In this document: positions 8,667 to 17,504 of the stretch, in pieces
Numbering within the stretch: the stretch's first letter is position 1
Layout of the letters: each line of letters opens with the position of its first letter
Assembly (NCBI RefSeq): GCF_026012015.1
Contig: NZ_BRXR01000001.1
Location: 2,381,501 to 2,445,500, forward strand
Length of the DNA: 64,000 bases
Origin: Clostridium omnivorum
GTDB taxonomy: Bacteria > Bacillota > Clostridia > Clostridiales > Clostridiaceae
Direction of reading: 5' to 3'
Program-made: the position numbers and the translations under genes
The notes under the pieces: generated by a model
Told to the model about the DNA's origin: nothing
What the model saw: only the letters and a program-made list of their open reading frames with translations
Databases searched by the model: none

Positions 8667-9708
8667 TGATATTATTAAAAATTCCTTTGAAGCTGAAGCT
8701 GCCAGCATGAAATTGCAAGATAGCAGAAGTATGGAAATTTTAAATGCTGTAGAAGCAAGAGCACAGGCAAAAAAAGCAGGAATAAAATATAAAATATCCA
8801 AATTGATTTCAAGAATAAGAGTTGTTGAAATGCTAGAAGTAGCAGCCTTTGCAGCCGTTCTTATAGTAGTGCCATCGGTTGTTTCACATTATAAAAACAG
8901 TGTTAAATTGGATGCCAAAATAGATAATAATGCTGCTGCTATAAAAAAGGATAATGGTCTTCACCTATCTAAAGATATAACAAATGGCTCTGGAGTTGAG
9001 ATTACAATAACTCCACGAAAAAATGCCAGCAGCGATAGTATTAAGATAAATAATGAATACATAAAAAAGCTCACAGATGGAGCTATTAGAAGTGAAGTCA
9101 AAGCATTTTTCATAAATGATATTCTAGTAACAGAAAAGTCATCCTTTGAGGACTATAGAGCTAAAGGCTATATTTTAGTGGATGGAGCTAAGGTAGCTCT
9201 TGATAAGAAAATTACTGTAAAAATAATTGGAAATAAGGAAAAGATTTATAGTTTTTTTGATGATCCAGAAATATTTGGTGCTTTTTCTAAGTGGTGCGAA
9301 TTTAAAATTTCTAAAGTTGATGCTATTAATATAGGCAGCTTAGATTCGCAAAAGATAGTAGAAAATTATTTTAAATATATGAATGAGAAAAATAAAGAAA
9401 AGCTACTGGAGAATTTAACTGAATGGCATAATAATACCATTTGGGGATTTGAAAATCTAGATTATATTAAAATTTTAAATATAGAGGAAGAGACAAACCC
9501 AGCTCAGAAAAAAGGTTATTTATATAATGGAAACGGAAAAATAAATGAAACTACAGAAGAGAATTTAAAAGTATATAGGGTGGAGTATGAAGTTAAATAT
9601 AAAAAGGATGGAGTAGGACCTCAGGACAGTGGAAAATATACCTGGTGGTTTGATGTGATAAGAAAAAACAGCTCTTCACCATGGCTTATTGATGATTTTG
9701 GGGTTTAG
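8656..9708 (+). CDS. Probable membrane anti-sigma factor with extracellular NTF2-like domain
   Basis: A protein of 350 residues with a cytosolic N-terminus (about 55 residues), one membrane helix near residues 57-78 (VAAFAAVLIVVPSVVSHY) and a large extracellular part. The first extracellular section resembles the DUF4179-type beta domain, and the last 110 residues (QKIVENYFKYMNEKNKEKLL onward) resemble NTF2-like/DUF4829 domains. The ATG at 8656 is preferred because AAGGAGG lies 9 bases before it; a longer in-frame start at 8620 has no such site. Its overlap with the ECF gene supports an anti-sigma role. No zinc-binding HxxxCxxC motif is seen, so the inhibition mode would differ from ZAS-type factors. 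Confidence 0.78.
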   Translation: MNFDDIIKNSFEAEAASMKLQDSRSMEILNAVEARAQAKKAGIKYKISKLISRIRVVEMLEVAAFAAVLIVVPSVVSHYKNSVKLDAKIDNNAAAIKKDNGLHLSKDITNGSGVEITITPRKNASSDSIKINNEYIKKLTDGAIRSEVKAFFINDILVTEKSSFEDYRAKGYILVDGAKVALDKKITVKIIGNKEKIYSFFDDPEIFGAFSKWCEFKISKVDAINIGSLDSQKIVENYFKYMNEKNKEKLLENLTEWHNNTIWGFENLDYIKILNIEEETNPAQKKGYLYNGNGKINETTEENLKVYRVEYEVKYKKDGVGPQDSGKYTWWFDVIRKNSSSPWLIDDFGV

Positions 9709-9814
9709 GTAGAGGGCAAGAAAATTATAGCTATAAGCTTGGACAAGTTTTTTTAAAATAAGCATATAATAGTATTATTAAACTATGAGACTAAGGGTTG
9801 GGGATTAGAGAGTT

Positions 9815-10636
9815 ATGAATAATAGAGAAGTAAAACCAATAAAGAGGTCAAAATTTAGATTGATGCTAGGCAAAAATTATTATGTAGGAAAAAGACATTT
9901 ACAATGGCTATTTGGCAGAGAGAATTATGCAAATACTAAAGACCATAAAGTAATGCCTTATGTTGTTTTTGCTCATAAAACACTCCTTTTACGAAAGTTA
10001 AAAGACGTGGATATGCAATTGCAGTATAATAAAATTACCAACCTGAAAATTGCAGTAGGTAGACTTAATAGTGTGGTAATAAAGCCAGGGGAGACTTTTT
10101 CTTATTGGAAGCTTATAGGTAAACCAACATATAAAAAGGGTTATTTAGATGGACTTATTTTATGTGCAGATGGCAGTTTTAAGGCTGGAGTTGGAGGTGG
10201 GTTGTGTCAGCTTTCAAACCTAATATTTTGGATGACCATTCATAGTCCTCTAACTGTAGTTGAAAGGCATAGACATAGCCATGATGTATTCCCTGATGTG
10301 AATAGAACGCAGCCCTTTGGAACCGGCGCTACTTGTTCTTATAATTATTTAGACCTTCAGATATACAATGGAACAAGCAGTGAATTTCAATTGCTGCTTA
10401 ACGTTGGAAAGGAATACTTAACAGGTGAACTAAGAAGCTCTGAGCCCTGCAGATATAAGTATGAGGTATATGAAAAGGAACATTCAATAACCCCAGGTTT
10501 ATTTGGGGGATATATGAGAAATAATCTTATATTCAGAAATGTTTATAATAAATTTGATGAATTGATAAAGGATGAATATATAACAGAAAATCATGCATAC
10601 ATGGTTTATGAGCCGTTTTTGAGTGAAGGAAAGTAA
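9815..10636 (+). CDS. VanW family protein
   Basis: A 273-residue protein with the VanW domain. The core motif VGGGLCQLSN lies near residue 129, and the PGETFSYWKLIG segment near 91 is also typical. VanW was first seen in vancomycin-resistance clusters, but its biochemical role is not established, and no other van genes are here. No signal peptide or membrane helix is evident, unlike the second VanW protein at 60775-61455. A TATAAT at 9765-9770 is a likely -10 box. The start is ATG with GGGGATTAGAG upstream. Confidence 0.88.
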   Translation: MNNREVKPIKRSKFRLMLGKNYYVGKRHLQWLFGRENYANTKDHKVMPYVVFAHKTLLLRKLKDVDMQLQYNKITNLKIAVGRLNSVVIKPGETFSYWKLIGKPTYKKGYLDGLILCADGSFKAGVGGGLCQLSNLIFWMTIHSPLTVVERHRHSHDVFPDVNRTQPFGTGATCSYNYLDLQIYNGTSSEFQLLLNVGKEYLTGELRSSEPCRYKYEVYEKEHSITPGLFGGYMRNNLIFRNVYNKFDELIKDEYITENHAYMVYEPFLSEGK

Positions 10637-10660
10637 AAGTTTTTTAAAGAGAGGTTTTTT

Positions 10661-11413
10661 ATGGGATTACAAAAGATCAATCAATATTTGAGAAGTGTTG
10701 AGCTATGCAGAAGCAAAGTGCCTTCCTTTTCACAGTATCCATTTTGCCTTCAGGCAGTTTCAAGTCTCACAACCCTAGAATTTCATCCTAAGGTTACTTT
10801 TATTGTTGGTGAAAATGGTACTGGAAAATCTACGATTTTAGAGGCTATTGCTGCAGCCTATGGCTTTAATCCAGAGGGGGGTACAATAAACTTCAACTTT
10901 TCTACAAGATCTACTCATTCAGAGTTACATGATTATATAAAACTTGTAAAAGGTGTTTGGAGAGCAGAGGACGGATTTTTTTTAAGAGCAGAGAGTTTTT
11001 ACAATTTAGCTAGTAATATTGATGATTTGGATGAAGGTGGACTTGGGGCAAGACTTGTTGACTCCTATGGAGGCACATCCCTCCATGAGCAATCCCACGG
11101 AGAGGCTTTTTTATCGGTGTTTATAAATAGATTTGGGGGAAGTGGCTTGTACATTCTAGATGAGCCTGAAGCAGCATTATCTCCAATGAGGCAACTGACA
11201 ATGCTTTCAAGGCTTCATCAGCTAGTACAGGATAACTCTCAGTTTATAATTGCTACACATTCGCCAATTATAATGTCCTATCCCGATTCGGTAATATATG
11301 AACTCAAGAATGGGTATACAGAAGTAGCTTATAAGGATACAGAACATTATCAGATTATGAAAAGGTTTATAAATAATAGCGATAAAATGTTAGATTTACT
11401 TATGGAAGAATAG
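10661..11413 (+). CDS. AAA/ABC-type ATPase (SMC-like, COG3910-like)
   Basis: A 250-residue cytosolic ATPase with Walker A GENGTGKST near residue 50, an ABC-signature-like SLHEQSHGEAF near 145, Walker B GLYILDEPEAALS near 165, and a switch His in IIATHSPIIM near 205. The DEPEAALSP form and the long insertion between Walker A and the signature fit the predicted ATPases related to RecF/SMC heads that occur as stand-alone genes. No toxin or nuclease partner lies beside it. The function is unknown. It follows the VanW gene by 25 bp and may be co-transcribed. Confidence 0.85.
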   Translation: MGLQKINQYLRSVELCRSKVPSFSQYPFCLQAVSSLTTLEFHPKVTFIVGENGTGKSTILEAIAAAYGFNPEGGTINFNFSTRSTHSELHDYIKLVKGVWRAEDGFFLRAESFYNLASNIDDLDEGGLGARLVDSYGGTSLHEQSHGEAFLSVFINRFGGSGLYILDEPEAALSPMRQLTMLSRLHQLVQDNSQFIIATHSPIIMSYPDSVIYELKNGYTEVAYKDTEHYQIMKRFINNSDKMLDLLMEE

Positions 11414-11517
11414 CAGCTCCTTTAAAAGCGGAACTTTTGATGAGTATAGTATCTGTAAAAAGGTATATATTATCATTAGGAAAAGTGAAGAAGTTCCTAT
11501 GGCAAAGGAGGATTTAT

Positions 11518-12036
11518 ATGAAAAGATTTTTAAAGACTATAGTAAGTATTGCAATTGTAATAGTTTCAATTACAGCGCAGATAGCTTATGCAATTGAACC
11601 TGAAATTACAGATGCTGTTAGTAACAAACCAGCAGATGAGCAAATGAGTATTGATCAGGCAAAGGCTCAAATTGAGTTTTTTCATAAGGCTATTGATGAA
11701 TTAGGGGCTCTTACTCCTGAACAGGCAGTTAGAATTTGGGCAAAAGCGGAAGTGACAAGAAATGGAGTTTATCATTATGCTGTAGCCTGTGATGACTTGA
11801 AAAATGACATTATAAAACAATGGGGAAAGCCTGAGGATAATTTTTGGATAATAGGTACTTCAAGCCCTTGGGTAGATAAATATGACATTGTTTGCAGCAA
11901 AAAAATAAATGACTCAACCTATGAAGTAACAATTAAGTACTATTGGGCTACTTCAGCAGGTCCATCAGAACCTACCACTTCTACTCTGCTTATAGTAAAG
12001 GATAAAAATAAATGGTGTGTAAAGGAAGTTAAATAA
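11518..12036 (+). CDS. Secreted hypothetical protein (NTF2-like)
   Basis: A 172-residue protein with a clear signal peptide (MKRFLKTIVSIAIVIVSITA then QIAYA, cleavage near residue 25). The mature part has ALTPEQAVRIWAKAEVTRNG and a beta-rich C-terminus ending KWCVKEVK, a pattern like NTF2-like/DUF4829 domains in the sigma-regulator protein at 8656-9708. The start at 11518 is chosen because AAAGGAGG sits 6 bases upstream; the longer in-frame start at 11437 would spoil the signal peptide. A shared terminator follows. Confidence 0.75.
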   Translation: MKRFLKTIVSIAIVIVSITAQIAYAIEPEITDAVSNKPADEQMSIDQAKAQIEFFHKAIDELGALTPEQAVRIWAKAEVTRNGVYHYAVACDDLKNDIIKQWGKPEDNFWIIGTSSPWVDKYDIVCSKKINDSTYEVTIKYYWATSAGPSEPTTSTLLIVKDKNKWCVKEVK

Positions 12037-12041
12037 CTTAT

Positions 12042-12080
12042 AAAAAACCACTTAATCTATTGTAGATTAAGTGGTTTTTT
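12042..12080. terminator. Bidirectional intrinsic terminator
   Basis: Eighteen-base arms (AAAAAACCACTTAATCTA and its complement) with a three-base loop and T runs on both strands lie between the converging genes. Confidence 0.95.
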
Positions 12081-12083
12081 ATA

Positions 12084-13199
12084 TTAGGCTTCTTTTACTA
12101 TTTCAACCAGCATTTTAGCTGAGTTTATTAAATCTTCTATTCTTATGTATTCTTCAAGGGTGTGCGCCTTTTCCATTCCTACACTTAAAACTACAGCCTT
12201 TATACCGTTAGCATTTAAAATATTGGTATCACTGCCTCCGCCAGTAGAAATAACTGAAGGTTCAATATTCATGTTAGTGAAAGCTCTCTTTAATAAGTTT
12301 ACTATTTCATCATTTTCATCCACAGAAAAAGCACCATACATTCTCTGAGTTTTTATTTCTACCTCAGCGCCAAAATCCTCAGCAGCTTTTTTAAAGGTAT
12401 CTACCATATGTTTTGTCTGAGTATCCAGCTTTGAGTTACTTAAGCTTCTTGCTTCTGCAAATATTTCAAGTTCTGGCATAACTATATTTGTAGCTATACC
12501 GCCCTTTATAATTCCTATATTAGCGGTGGTTTCCTCATCTATACGAAGCAGCTTCATGTTTTCAATAGCTCTAGCAGCAACCATAGCAGCACTTATGCCT
12601 TTTTCAGGTTCTACTCCTGCGTGTGCTGGCTTTCCTTTTATTTTAACTTGAATACTGTCCTGTGCAGGAGCCTTAACTATTATTTTGCCTGGAGCACCGC
12701 CTCCATCTAATACAAAAGCATATTCAGCATTAATTTTAGAATAATCTAGGTACTTTGCACCAAACAAACCAGCTTCCTCCCATATGGAGAAAACAATCTG
12801 GATATCAGCATGAGCTATATTGTTTTCCTTAATTAATCTTATAGCTTCAAGAATAGCAGCAATGCCGCCCTTATCATCTGATCCTAATATGGTAGTTCCA
12901 TCGCTTTTTATAATGCCATTTACTTCATCAATGATAGGAGTTATTCCCTTACCAGGGCTAACAGTATCCATATGAGAGCTGAATAATACAGCTTTTCCAG
13001 GTCTAGTTCCCTTTAAGGTTGCTATGATATTACCAGTTTCGCCACCGGCTTTAACTCCTGCATCATCAACGTAAACTTCTAGACCAAGCTCCTCTAATTT
13101 GTTTACTAAAACTTTAGCTACAGAACCTTCTTTAGAAGTTTCACTGTCTATTTTTATCAGCTCAATAAATTCGTCTAGTAATCTTTTTTCATTTACCAT
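12084..13199 (-). CDS. M20-family metallopeptidase, PepT-like
   Basis: A zinc-dependent exopeptidase of 371 residues. FSSHMDTVSPGKG near residue 74, GSDDKGGIAAILEA near 107, IWEEAGLFGAKYLD near 138 and the C-terminal EKAHTLEEYI carry the expected metal ligands and catalytic Asp and Glu. The GKPAHAGVEPEKGISA segment is the dimerisation-domain signature. It matches the PepT-like subgroup, probably a cytosolic peptidase; the exact substrate is unknown. The start is ATG with a GGGGG sequence upstream. It is divergent from a MocR regulator, with a perfect palindrome (13245-13258) between them. The DNA of the opp peptide importer is 18 kb away. Confidence 0.9.
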   Translation of the reverse strand: MVNEKRLLDEFIELIKIDSETSKEGSVAKVLVNKLEELGLEVYVDDAGVKAGGETGNIIATLKGTRPGKAVLFSSHMDTVSPGKGITPIIDEVNGIIKSDGTTILGSDDKGGIAAILEAIRLIKENNIAHADIQIVFSIWEEAGLFGAKYLDYSKINAEYAFVLDGGGAPGKIIVKAPAQDSIQVKIKGKPAHAGVEPEKGISAAMVAARAIENMKLLRIDEETTANIGIIKGGIATNIVMPELEIFAEARSLSNSKLDTQTKHMVDTFKKAAEDFGAEVEIKTQRMYGAFSVDENDEIVNLLKRAFTNMNIEPSVISTGGGSDTNILNANGIKAVVLSVGMEKAHTLEEYIRIEDLINSAKMLVEIVKEA

Positions 13200-13244
13200 A
13201 TTGCTTACCCCCTAAAAATAGTTATGGATTAAATAATATCTAAA

Positions 13245-13258
13245 TTTAACGCGTTAAA
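13245..13258. promoter_or_regulatory. Perfect palindrome, candidate operator
   Basis: TTTAACGCGTTAAA is a perfect 14-base inverted repeat in the divergent region, 46 bp upstream of the peptidase start. It looks like a repressor site, perhaps for the peptidase gene. The binding protein is unknown. Confidence 0.45.
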
Positions 13259-13273
13259 AATTTATTAGTACTT

Positions 13274-13334
13274 TTGTAAAAAATTATGTTACCATCTATA
13301 GTATAAAGAATAATTGTCATAGTTAAAAGTGACA
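13274..13334 (+). promoter_or_regulatory. MocR gene promoter and inverted repeat
   Basis: TTGTAA (13274-13279), a 17-base spacer and TATAGT (13297-13302) form a reasonable sigma-A promoter. The inverted repeat TGTCA-N10-TGACA (13315-13334) lies just after the expected transcription start, as an autoregulatory operator would. Confidence 0.5.
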
Positions 13335-13377
13335 GATTTGCTAAAATAAGAAGGTACAGAGAAGGGGAGAAAGCAAT

Positions 13378-14808
13378 ATGGTTTCCTTTACGCCGCTTTT
13401 AGATAATACAATGGAAAAGCCCATTTATTATCAGCTATATGAGTATATAAAAAATGAAATAATTAGTGGGAAAATTAAAAGTGATACGAGACTGCCTTCC
13501 TTAAGGAAGCTATCTAAGTACCTCAGTTTAAGTAAAAATACCGTAGAAGCGGCCTATCAGCAGCTTTATGCAGAAGGCTATATTGAAAGTGTGCCTAAGA
13601 TAGGCTACAAAGTTGTTGATATTAAATCTGATCTATATAAAATGCAAAATTCAAGTAGCAGAGGGATTATAAGCTATGAGAAAACTCCTGCTGTAAGGAG
13701 CTATAAGTATGATTTTACACCTAAGAACACAGATAAGACTTGCTTTGATATAGCTGTCTGGAAAAAGCTATTCAATTCTGCATTAAATGAAGAAGGTACT
13801 AATTTCTTTTCATACGGTGACCCTCAAGGGGATTATGAGCTGCGAGAGGAGATAGCAAAATATATCTATGAAAATAGAGGGGCCAATTGCCATCCAAGTC
13901 AAATAGTTTTAGGTGCAGGAACACAGTATTGTTTAAGCTTTCTTTGCCAAATGCTTAGACCTAATTATGATACTGTAGGTATGGAGGACCCAGGCAGTGA
14001 TAAGTTTAGGTTTATATTTGAAAGACATCAGTTTGAAGTTAAGCCTATTGCTGTCCACGATCAGGGAATTGATATAAAGCAGCTGGAGGAGAGTAAGAGC
14101 AAAATAGTATTTGTAACTCCTTCAAATCAATATCCAAAGAGTATTGTGATGTCTGTAAGTAATAGACTTCAGCTTTTAAACTGGGCAGAGTGCAATGATG
14201 GAATCATAATAGAGGATGACTACGACAGCGAGATGAGGTTTGCTGGAAAGCCTGTACCATCCTTAAAAAGCCTGGATAGCGGCGATAAAGTTATTTACTT
14301 AGGCTCCTTTTCTAAGGTACTCCTTCCTGCTGTTAGAGTAAGCTATATGGTGCTGCCAAAATGGCTATTAGAATTATATTTAGAAAAGTTTAGCTTGTAT
14401 GAGCAGACAACCTCAATCTTTAATCAAAAGGCCCTTGCTCGTTTTATGAAAGAAGGCCACTTACAGAGCCATGTTCGCAAAATTAGAAGACATTATCAAA
14501 ACAAATATAATACCATAACAAAAGCAATTCAAACTCACATGGCGGATAATGTAAAGCTTATAAGCACCAGCGCGGGGCTTAGGGTTATTTTAGAGCTCAA
14601 AACTGATTTGTCTGAGGCTGAAGTTATTAAAATGGCTAGAGGTGCAGGTATAGATATATGGCCAATTTCAAAATACTATATGGGGCATAATAGCACAGAA
14701 GAGAGTGGAAAGGTTGTGGTTATTCTTTCATATAGAGGCATTCCAATAGAACACATAGAAGAGGCTATAATAGCCTTGAAGAAGGCATGGTTTGATAATT
14801 TTAATTGA
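13378..14808 (+). CDS. MocR-type GntR regulator with aminotransferase domain
   Basis: A fusion transcription factor of 476 residues. Residues 1-80 are a GntR winged helix (LPSLRKLSKYLSLSKNTVEA is the recognition region). Residues 110-470 are a fold-type I aminotransferase domain with YGDPQGDYELREEIA near 140, EDDYDSEMRF near 281 and the pyridoxal-phosphate lysine in GSFSKVLLPAVR at about Lys313. Family members such as PdxR and GabR sense PLP or PLP-amino acid adducts. No pdx or gab genes are adjacent, so the target is unknown; the divergent peptidase is the simplest candidate. The start is ATG after GAAGGGGAG. Confidence 0.93.
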   Translation: MVSFTPLLDNTMEKPIYYQLYEYIKNEIISGKIKSDTRLPSLRKLSKYLSLSKNTVEAAYQQLYAEGYIESVPKIGYKVVDIKSDLYKMQNSSSRGIISYEKTPAVRSYKYDFTPKNTDKTCFDIAVWKKLFNSALNEEGTNFFSYGDPQGDYELREEIAKYIYENRGANCHPSQIVLGAGTQYCLSFLCQMLRPNYDTVGMEDPGSDKFRFIFERHQFEVKPIAVHDQGIDIKQLEESKSKIVFVTPSNQYPKSIVMSVSNRLQLLNWAECNDGIIIEDDYDSEMRFAGKPVPSLKSLDSGDKVIYLGSFSKVLLPAVRVSYMVLPKWLLELYLEKFSLYEQTTSIFNQKALARFMKEGHLQSHVRKIRRHYQNKYNTITKAIQTHMADNVKLISTSAGLRVILELKTDLSEAEVIKMARGAGIDIWPISKYYMGHNSTEESGKVVVILSYRGIPIEHIEEAIIALKKAWFDNFN

Positions 14809-14813
14809 GTTTT

Positions 14814-14848
14814 TTCAAGGGCAGCTCTTTGTGTAAGCTGCCCTTGAA
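14814..14848. terminator. Thirteen-bp hairpin between convergent genes
   Basis: The stem TTCAAGGGCAGCT/AGCTGCCCTTGAA is perfect with a 9-base loop. There is no T run on the 3' side of either strand, so it is not a textbook intrinsic terminator, but its place between the two stops suggests a transcript-end role. Confidence 0.55.
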
Positions 14849-14868
14849 TACTTATAAGTAACTTAGAT

Positions 14869-16218
14869 TTATTTCAAATTCTCAGTTCTTATTATATATT
14901 CATCGCTATTGTATAAGAATGTCTTTTCATAAGTGTCTATAGTAAATGTGTTGCAATTCTTGTCTTCTACTTCATATTTAATTTTTGTTAAACCTTCATC
15001 TAGGTGATTTTCTTTGTATAAATCTTTAATATTAGGTATTTTTGATGTTAAGTTATTATAAACTTCATCTCTTTTTTCTTGATCCTTAAATTGAATTCTT
15101 CCAAAGTTGCCTTCAGATTTGGAAGGAGTATTGAAGGACAAGAGCATGTTTTCAATTGTTCTGTTTTTAGAATCAAATTCAAAGGAATATTCTATTGAGC
15201 TCCCTTTATTCTTTGCTGAAACTAGAGTAAATTTATCCCCATTGAACTCATATTCTGCTGGCAGCTTATTTTTATCAATAGTATATTCTTTTTTGCTTCC
15301 ATTTGAATAAGAGACCTGTGCACCAATAAGCTTTAGGCTTATTTCCTTTGGCTTTTTATAATAAATAGATTTTAATTCAATGCTATTTTCCATAGGAATA
15401 GAAGCAAACATATTTCTATTATAGTATTCATCATCCATTTTTATGGAGAATATAGGGTTAAACAATGTAATATTTTTATCTGAAGGAGTGAAAGCATAGT
15501 TAACATAGGAATTTAATATTCCTTCCTTAAAAGTTGTAAGCTTTAAAGTGCCTATATCAAGTGATATTTCTTTGTCTAGCTTAAAGGTTCTTATTTTCTG
15601 AAGTGGTATTTGAGCTTTTATTGTCCAGTCTACAGCCATATTTTTTTCTTTTATTATTAGGCCTTTAAGCTTTGTAAAAAAGGACTTTTCTTGATTTTGA
15701 AGATGGTCAATTTTATTTATGTTTATTATAATAGGGTTATCCTTCATGTATGCAATTACATCCTTAGAGCCAGATATATGAAAAAATCTTTCAGTTTCAG
15801 AATCTAGAGTTCCTGGGAGGGAATACCCATAGTCTCCAAGCCAAGAATTATCTTTATCCCTAACATTTATGCTGCTAATATAATAATCGGGATTAGAAAC
15901 ATCGTATATAACCATAATACCGGTCTCGTCTGCTAGAATTTCTTTAAATTTAAATTCCGTATTTTTATACTTAAAGCTTTTATCAATTTTATAAGTATCC
16001 TTGTGTTCTCTTGCTAAATCAATTTCTTGCTTGTAAGGTATGCTTTTAACATGGTTGTTATATGCAAGCACGGAGGTTGGCACTATTAATGCAAAGGTTA
16101 TAGCAAAAGCTATAGAATATATTTTCCTTTTTTTATTCTTCTGCTGAAGGTGTTTTCTAAGCTTTCCTTCAACATTATTCATTAAATCTTCAGGAATCAT
16201 AGAATCATTAATATTCAT
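14869..16218 (-). CDS. DUF4179-type membrane anti-sigma factor
   Basis: A 449-residue single-pass membrane protein paired with the ECF sigma factor that overlaps it. The cytosolic N-terminus (about 36 residues, Lys/Gln-rich) leads into a membrane helix near 37-56 (YSIAFAITFALIVPTSVLAY) and a long extracellular DUF4179-like region, then a C-terminal beta-rich domain. ATG at 16218 is preferred: AGGAGGA ends 6 bases before it, whereas the in-frame TTG at 16224 would touch the ribosome binding site. Its gene starts within the sigma factor gene (11 bp overlap). The signal sensed is unknown. Confidence 0.82.
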   Translation of the reverse strand: MNINDSMIPEDLMNNVEGKLRKHLQQKNKKRKIYSIAFAITFALIVPTSVLAYNNHVKSIPYKQEIDLAREHKDTYKIDKSFKYKNTEFKFKEILADETGIMVIYDVSNPDYYISSINVRDKDNSWLGDYGYSLPGTLDSETERFFHISGSKDVIAYMKDNPIIININKIDHLQNQEKSFFTKLKGLIIKEKNMAVDWTIKAQIPLQKIRTFKLDKEISLDIGTLKLTTFKEGILNSYVNYAFTPSDKNITLFNPIFSIKMDDEYYNRNMFASIPMENSIELKSIYYKKPKEISLKLIGAQVSYSNGSKKEYTIDKNKLPAEYEFNGDKFTLVSAKNKGSSIEYSFEFDSKNRTIENMLLSFNTPSKSEGNFGRIQFKDQEKRDEVYNNLTSKIPNIKDLYKENHLDEGLTKIKYEVEDKNCNTFTIDTYEKTFLYNSDEYIIRTENLK

Positions 16219-16732
16219 TTTCAATCCTCCTATTCTTAATTCTTAAAATGTTAAGGCTTCTATAAATCTTTGTTTTCACGGTGTTGATAGGAATATCCAT
16301 TATGTATGCTATTTCTTTTAATGAATAATCCTTTAAATATCTAAGTACGATAATTTCCCTATCATCATCTTTAAGTTTGCTTAAAAGATTTTCAATTATA
16401 ATTTTATCTTCTACTGAAGAATAAGAAAAACTATCCATAAGTTCTTGCATTTCTTCCTCACAGCAGGAGGTGCTTTTAAGCTTATAATTTTTTCTACATA
16501 CATTCACAAGAATTGAGGTGAACCATGCAAAAAACTTATTTGGTGTATGCAGTTGCTTTATCTTTTCAAATCCTTTAATTGCAGCATCAGAAATGCAATC
16601 CTCTGCATCATAGGAATTTTTAGTATAGGCCATAGCTATCCTATAGAATAAATCCTGTTTTTGCTTTAAAAGCTCCATATAAGCAGAGATATCTCCAGCT
16701 TTACTTTTTTCAATTAGTGTTTCAATATCCAT
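16208..16732 (-). CDS. ECF-type sigma factor
   Basis: An alternative sigma factor of 174 residues. Region 2 is near residues 10-75 (NSYDAEDCISDAAIKGFEKI) and region 4 near 110-165 (YSLKEIAYIMDIPINTVKTK). It should be held by the overlapping membrane protein and released on an unknown envelope signal. The ATG at 16732 is chosen because AAGAAGG lies about 8 bases upstream; in-frame codons up to 16807 have no site. Its sequence is not close to the other two ECF factors in this window. Confidence 0.93.
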   Translation of the reverse strand: MDIETLIEKSKAGDISAYMELLKQKQDLFYRIAMAYTKNSYDAEDCISDAAIKGFEKIKQLHTPNKFFAWFTSILVNVCRKNYKLKSTSCCEEEMQELMDSFSYSSVEDKIIIENLLSKLKDDDREIIVLRYLKDYSLKEIAYIMDIPINTVKTKIYRSLNILRIKNRRIENEY

Positions 16733-17019
16733 TAGCATACCTTCTTTCAAATGCTGCAGCATTTTATTTTCATAGGTTAGATAAATAAGCTTAATAAAAA
16801 GTTTCAACTATTTTCACTTGATGGAAAATATATTATAAGTATAATATATTTTGGAAGATATTGATATTTAATTGATGCTTACATTGAGAGCGTTATATAA
16901 AAATGAATATTTCTATATAATGGAACGTTTACATAAATTTTTAATTTGTAGTTTGTCTTTTATTTAACGTTCAAATGGTTTATAATATGTCTATTAACAA
17001 TAGAATAGTGGAGGATGCC

Positions 17020-17457
17020 TTGGAAAAATTAAATAAGTCTAAAACTAAGCTGCCAGATGAAATTATTGAAGCTATTCTTTTAGCAAGGGATAAGACAGAC
17101 TGGAAGAAGAGAAATGATGCTGTTAAATTACTTAAAAGCTATAAATGCAGTGAAGTAAGGGATTTACTATGGGAAATAGCTTTGAGGGATAAAATATTAG
17201 TAGTAAGAAGACAAGCCTATCTAATTCTTAAGGGTTGGGGAGATAGGATATATTTTATTGATACGGGAAAACCTTATACTTGTACGGAAATTAAAAAGAC
17301 TTTGGAAAAAGTGAGAAAGAGGCTTAAAGATTGTAATATAGATATAGAAGAGTTTAAATGCGCTCTTAAAAAGGTTGACCCAGAAATGTATGACGTTATG
17401 CTTTATGAAAAAAAACTAGAGAATCTTTTAAAAAAAATGGAAATTAATAAACAATAA
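17020..17457 (+). CDS. HEAT-like repeat protein of unknown function
   Basis: A cytosolic protein of about 146 residues. Residues 20-75 form two short helical repeats (KRNDAVKLLKSYKCSEVRD and DKILVVRRQAYLILKGWG) that look like HEAT repeats; the rest is charged and helical. TTG at 17020 is preferred because GTGGAGG lies 5 bases before it and a TATAAT at 16981-16986 would sit inside the longer form. An in-frame ATG at 16975 has no ribosome binding site but cannot be excluded. No specific function can be inferred. Confidence 0.65.
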   Translation: MEKLNKSKTKLPDEIIEAILLARDKTDWKKRNDAVKLLKSYKCSEVRDLLWEIALRDKILVVRRQAYLILKGWGDRIYFIDTGKPYTCTEIKKTLEKVRKRLKDCNIDIEEFKCALKKVDPEMYDVMLYEKKLENLLKKMEINKQ

Positions 17458-17485
17458 AGAGGTGCAGATTATGCGCCTCTTTTAT
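17456..17485 (+). terminator. Intrinsic terminator
   Basis: AAAGAGGTGC and GCGCCTCTTT pair over a 7-base loop, overlapping the stop codon of the HEAT-like gene, and run into TTTATC. Confidence 0.88.
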
Positions 17486-17504
17486 CTTGAAATGAATACT
17501 ATGT

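Noticed and set aside
9815-10636. Vancomycin-resistance cluster because of VanW
   Set aside because: No vanR/S/H/A/X-type genes are present; VanW domains are widespread outside such clusters.
10661-11413. Defence-system ATPase (Gabija- or retron-like)
   Set aside because: No nuclease, reverse transcriptase or other effector gene accompanies it; the neighbours are housekeeping-like.
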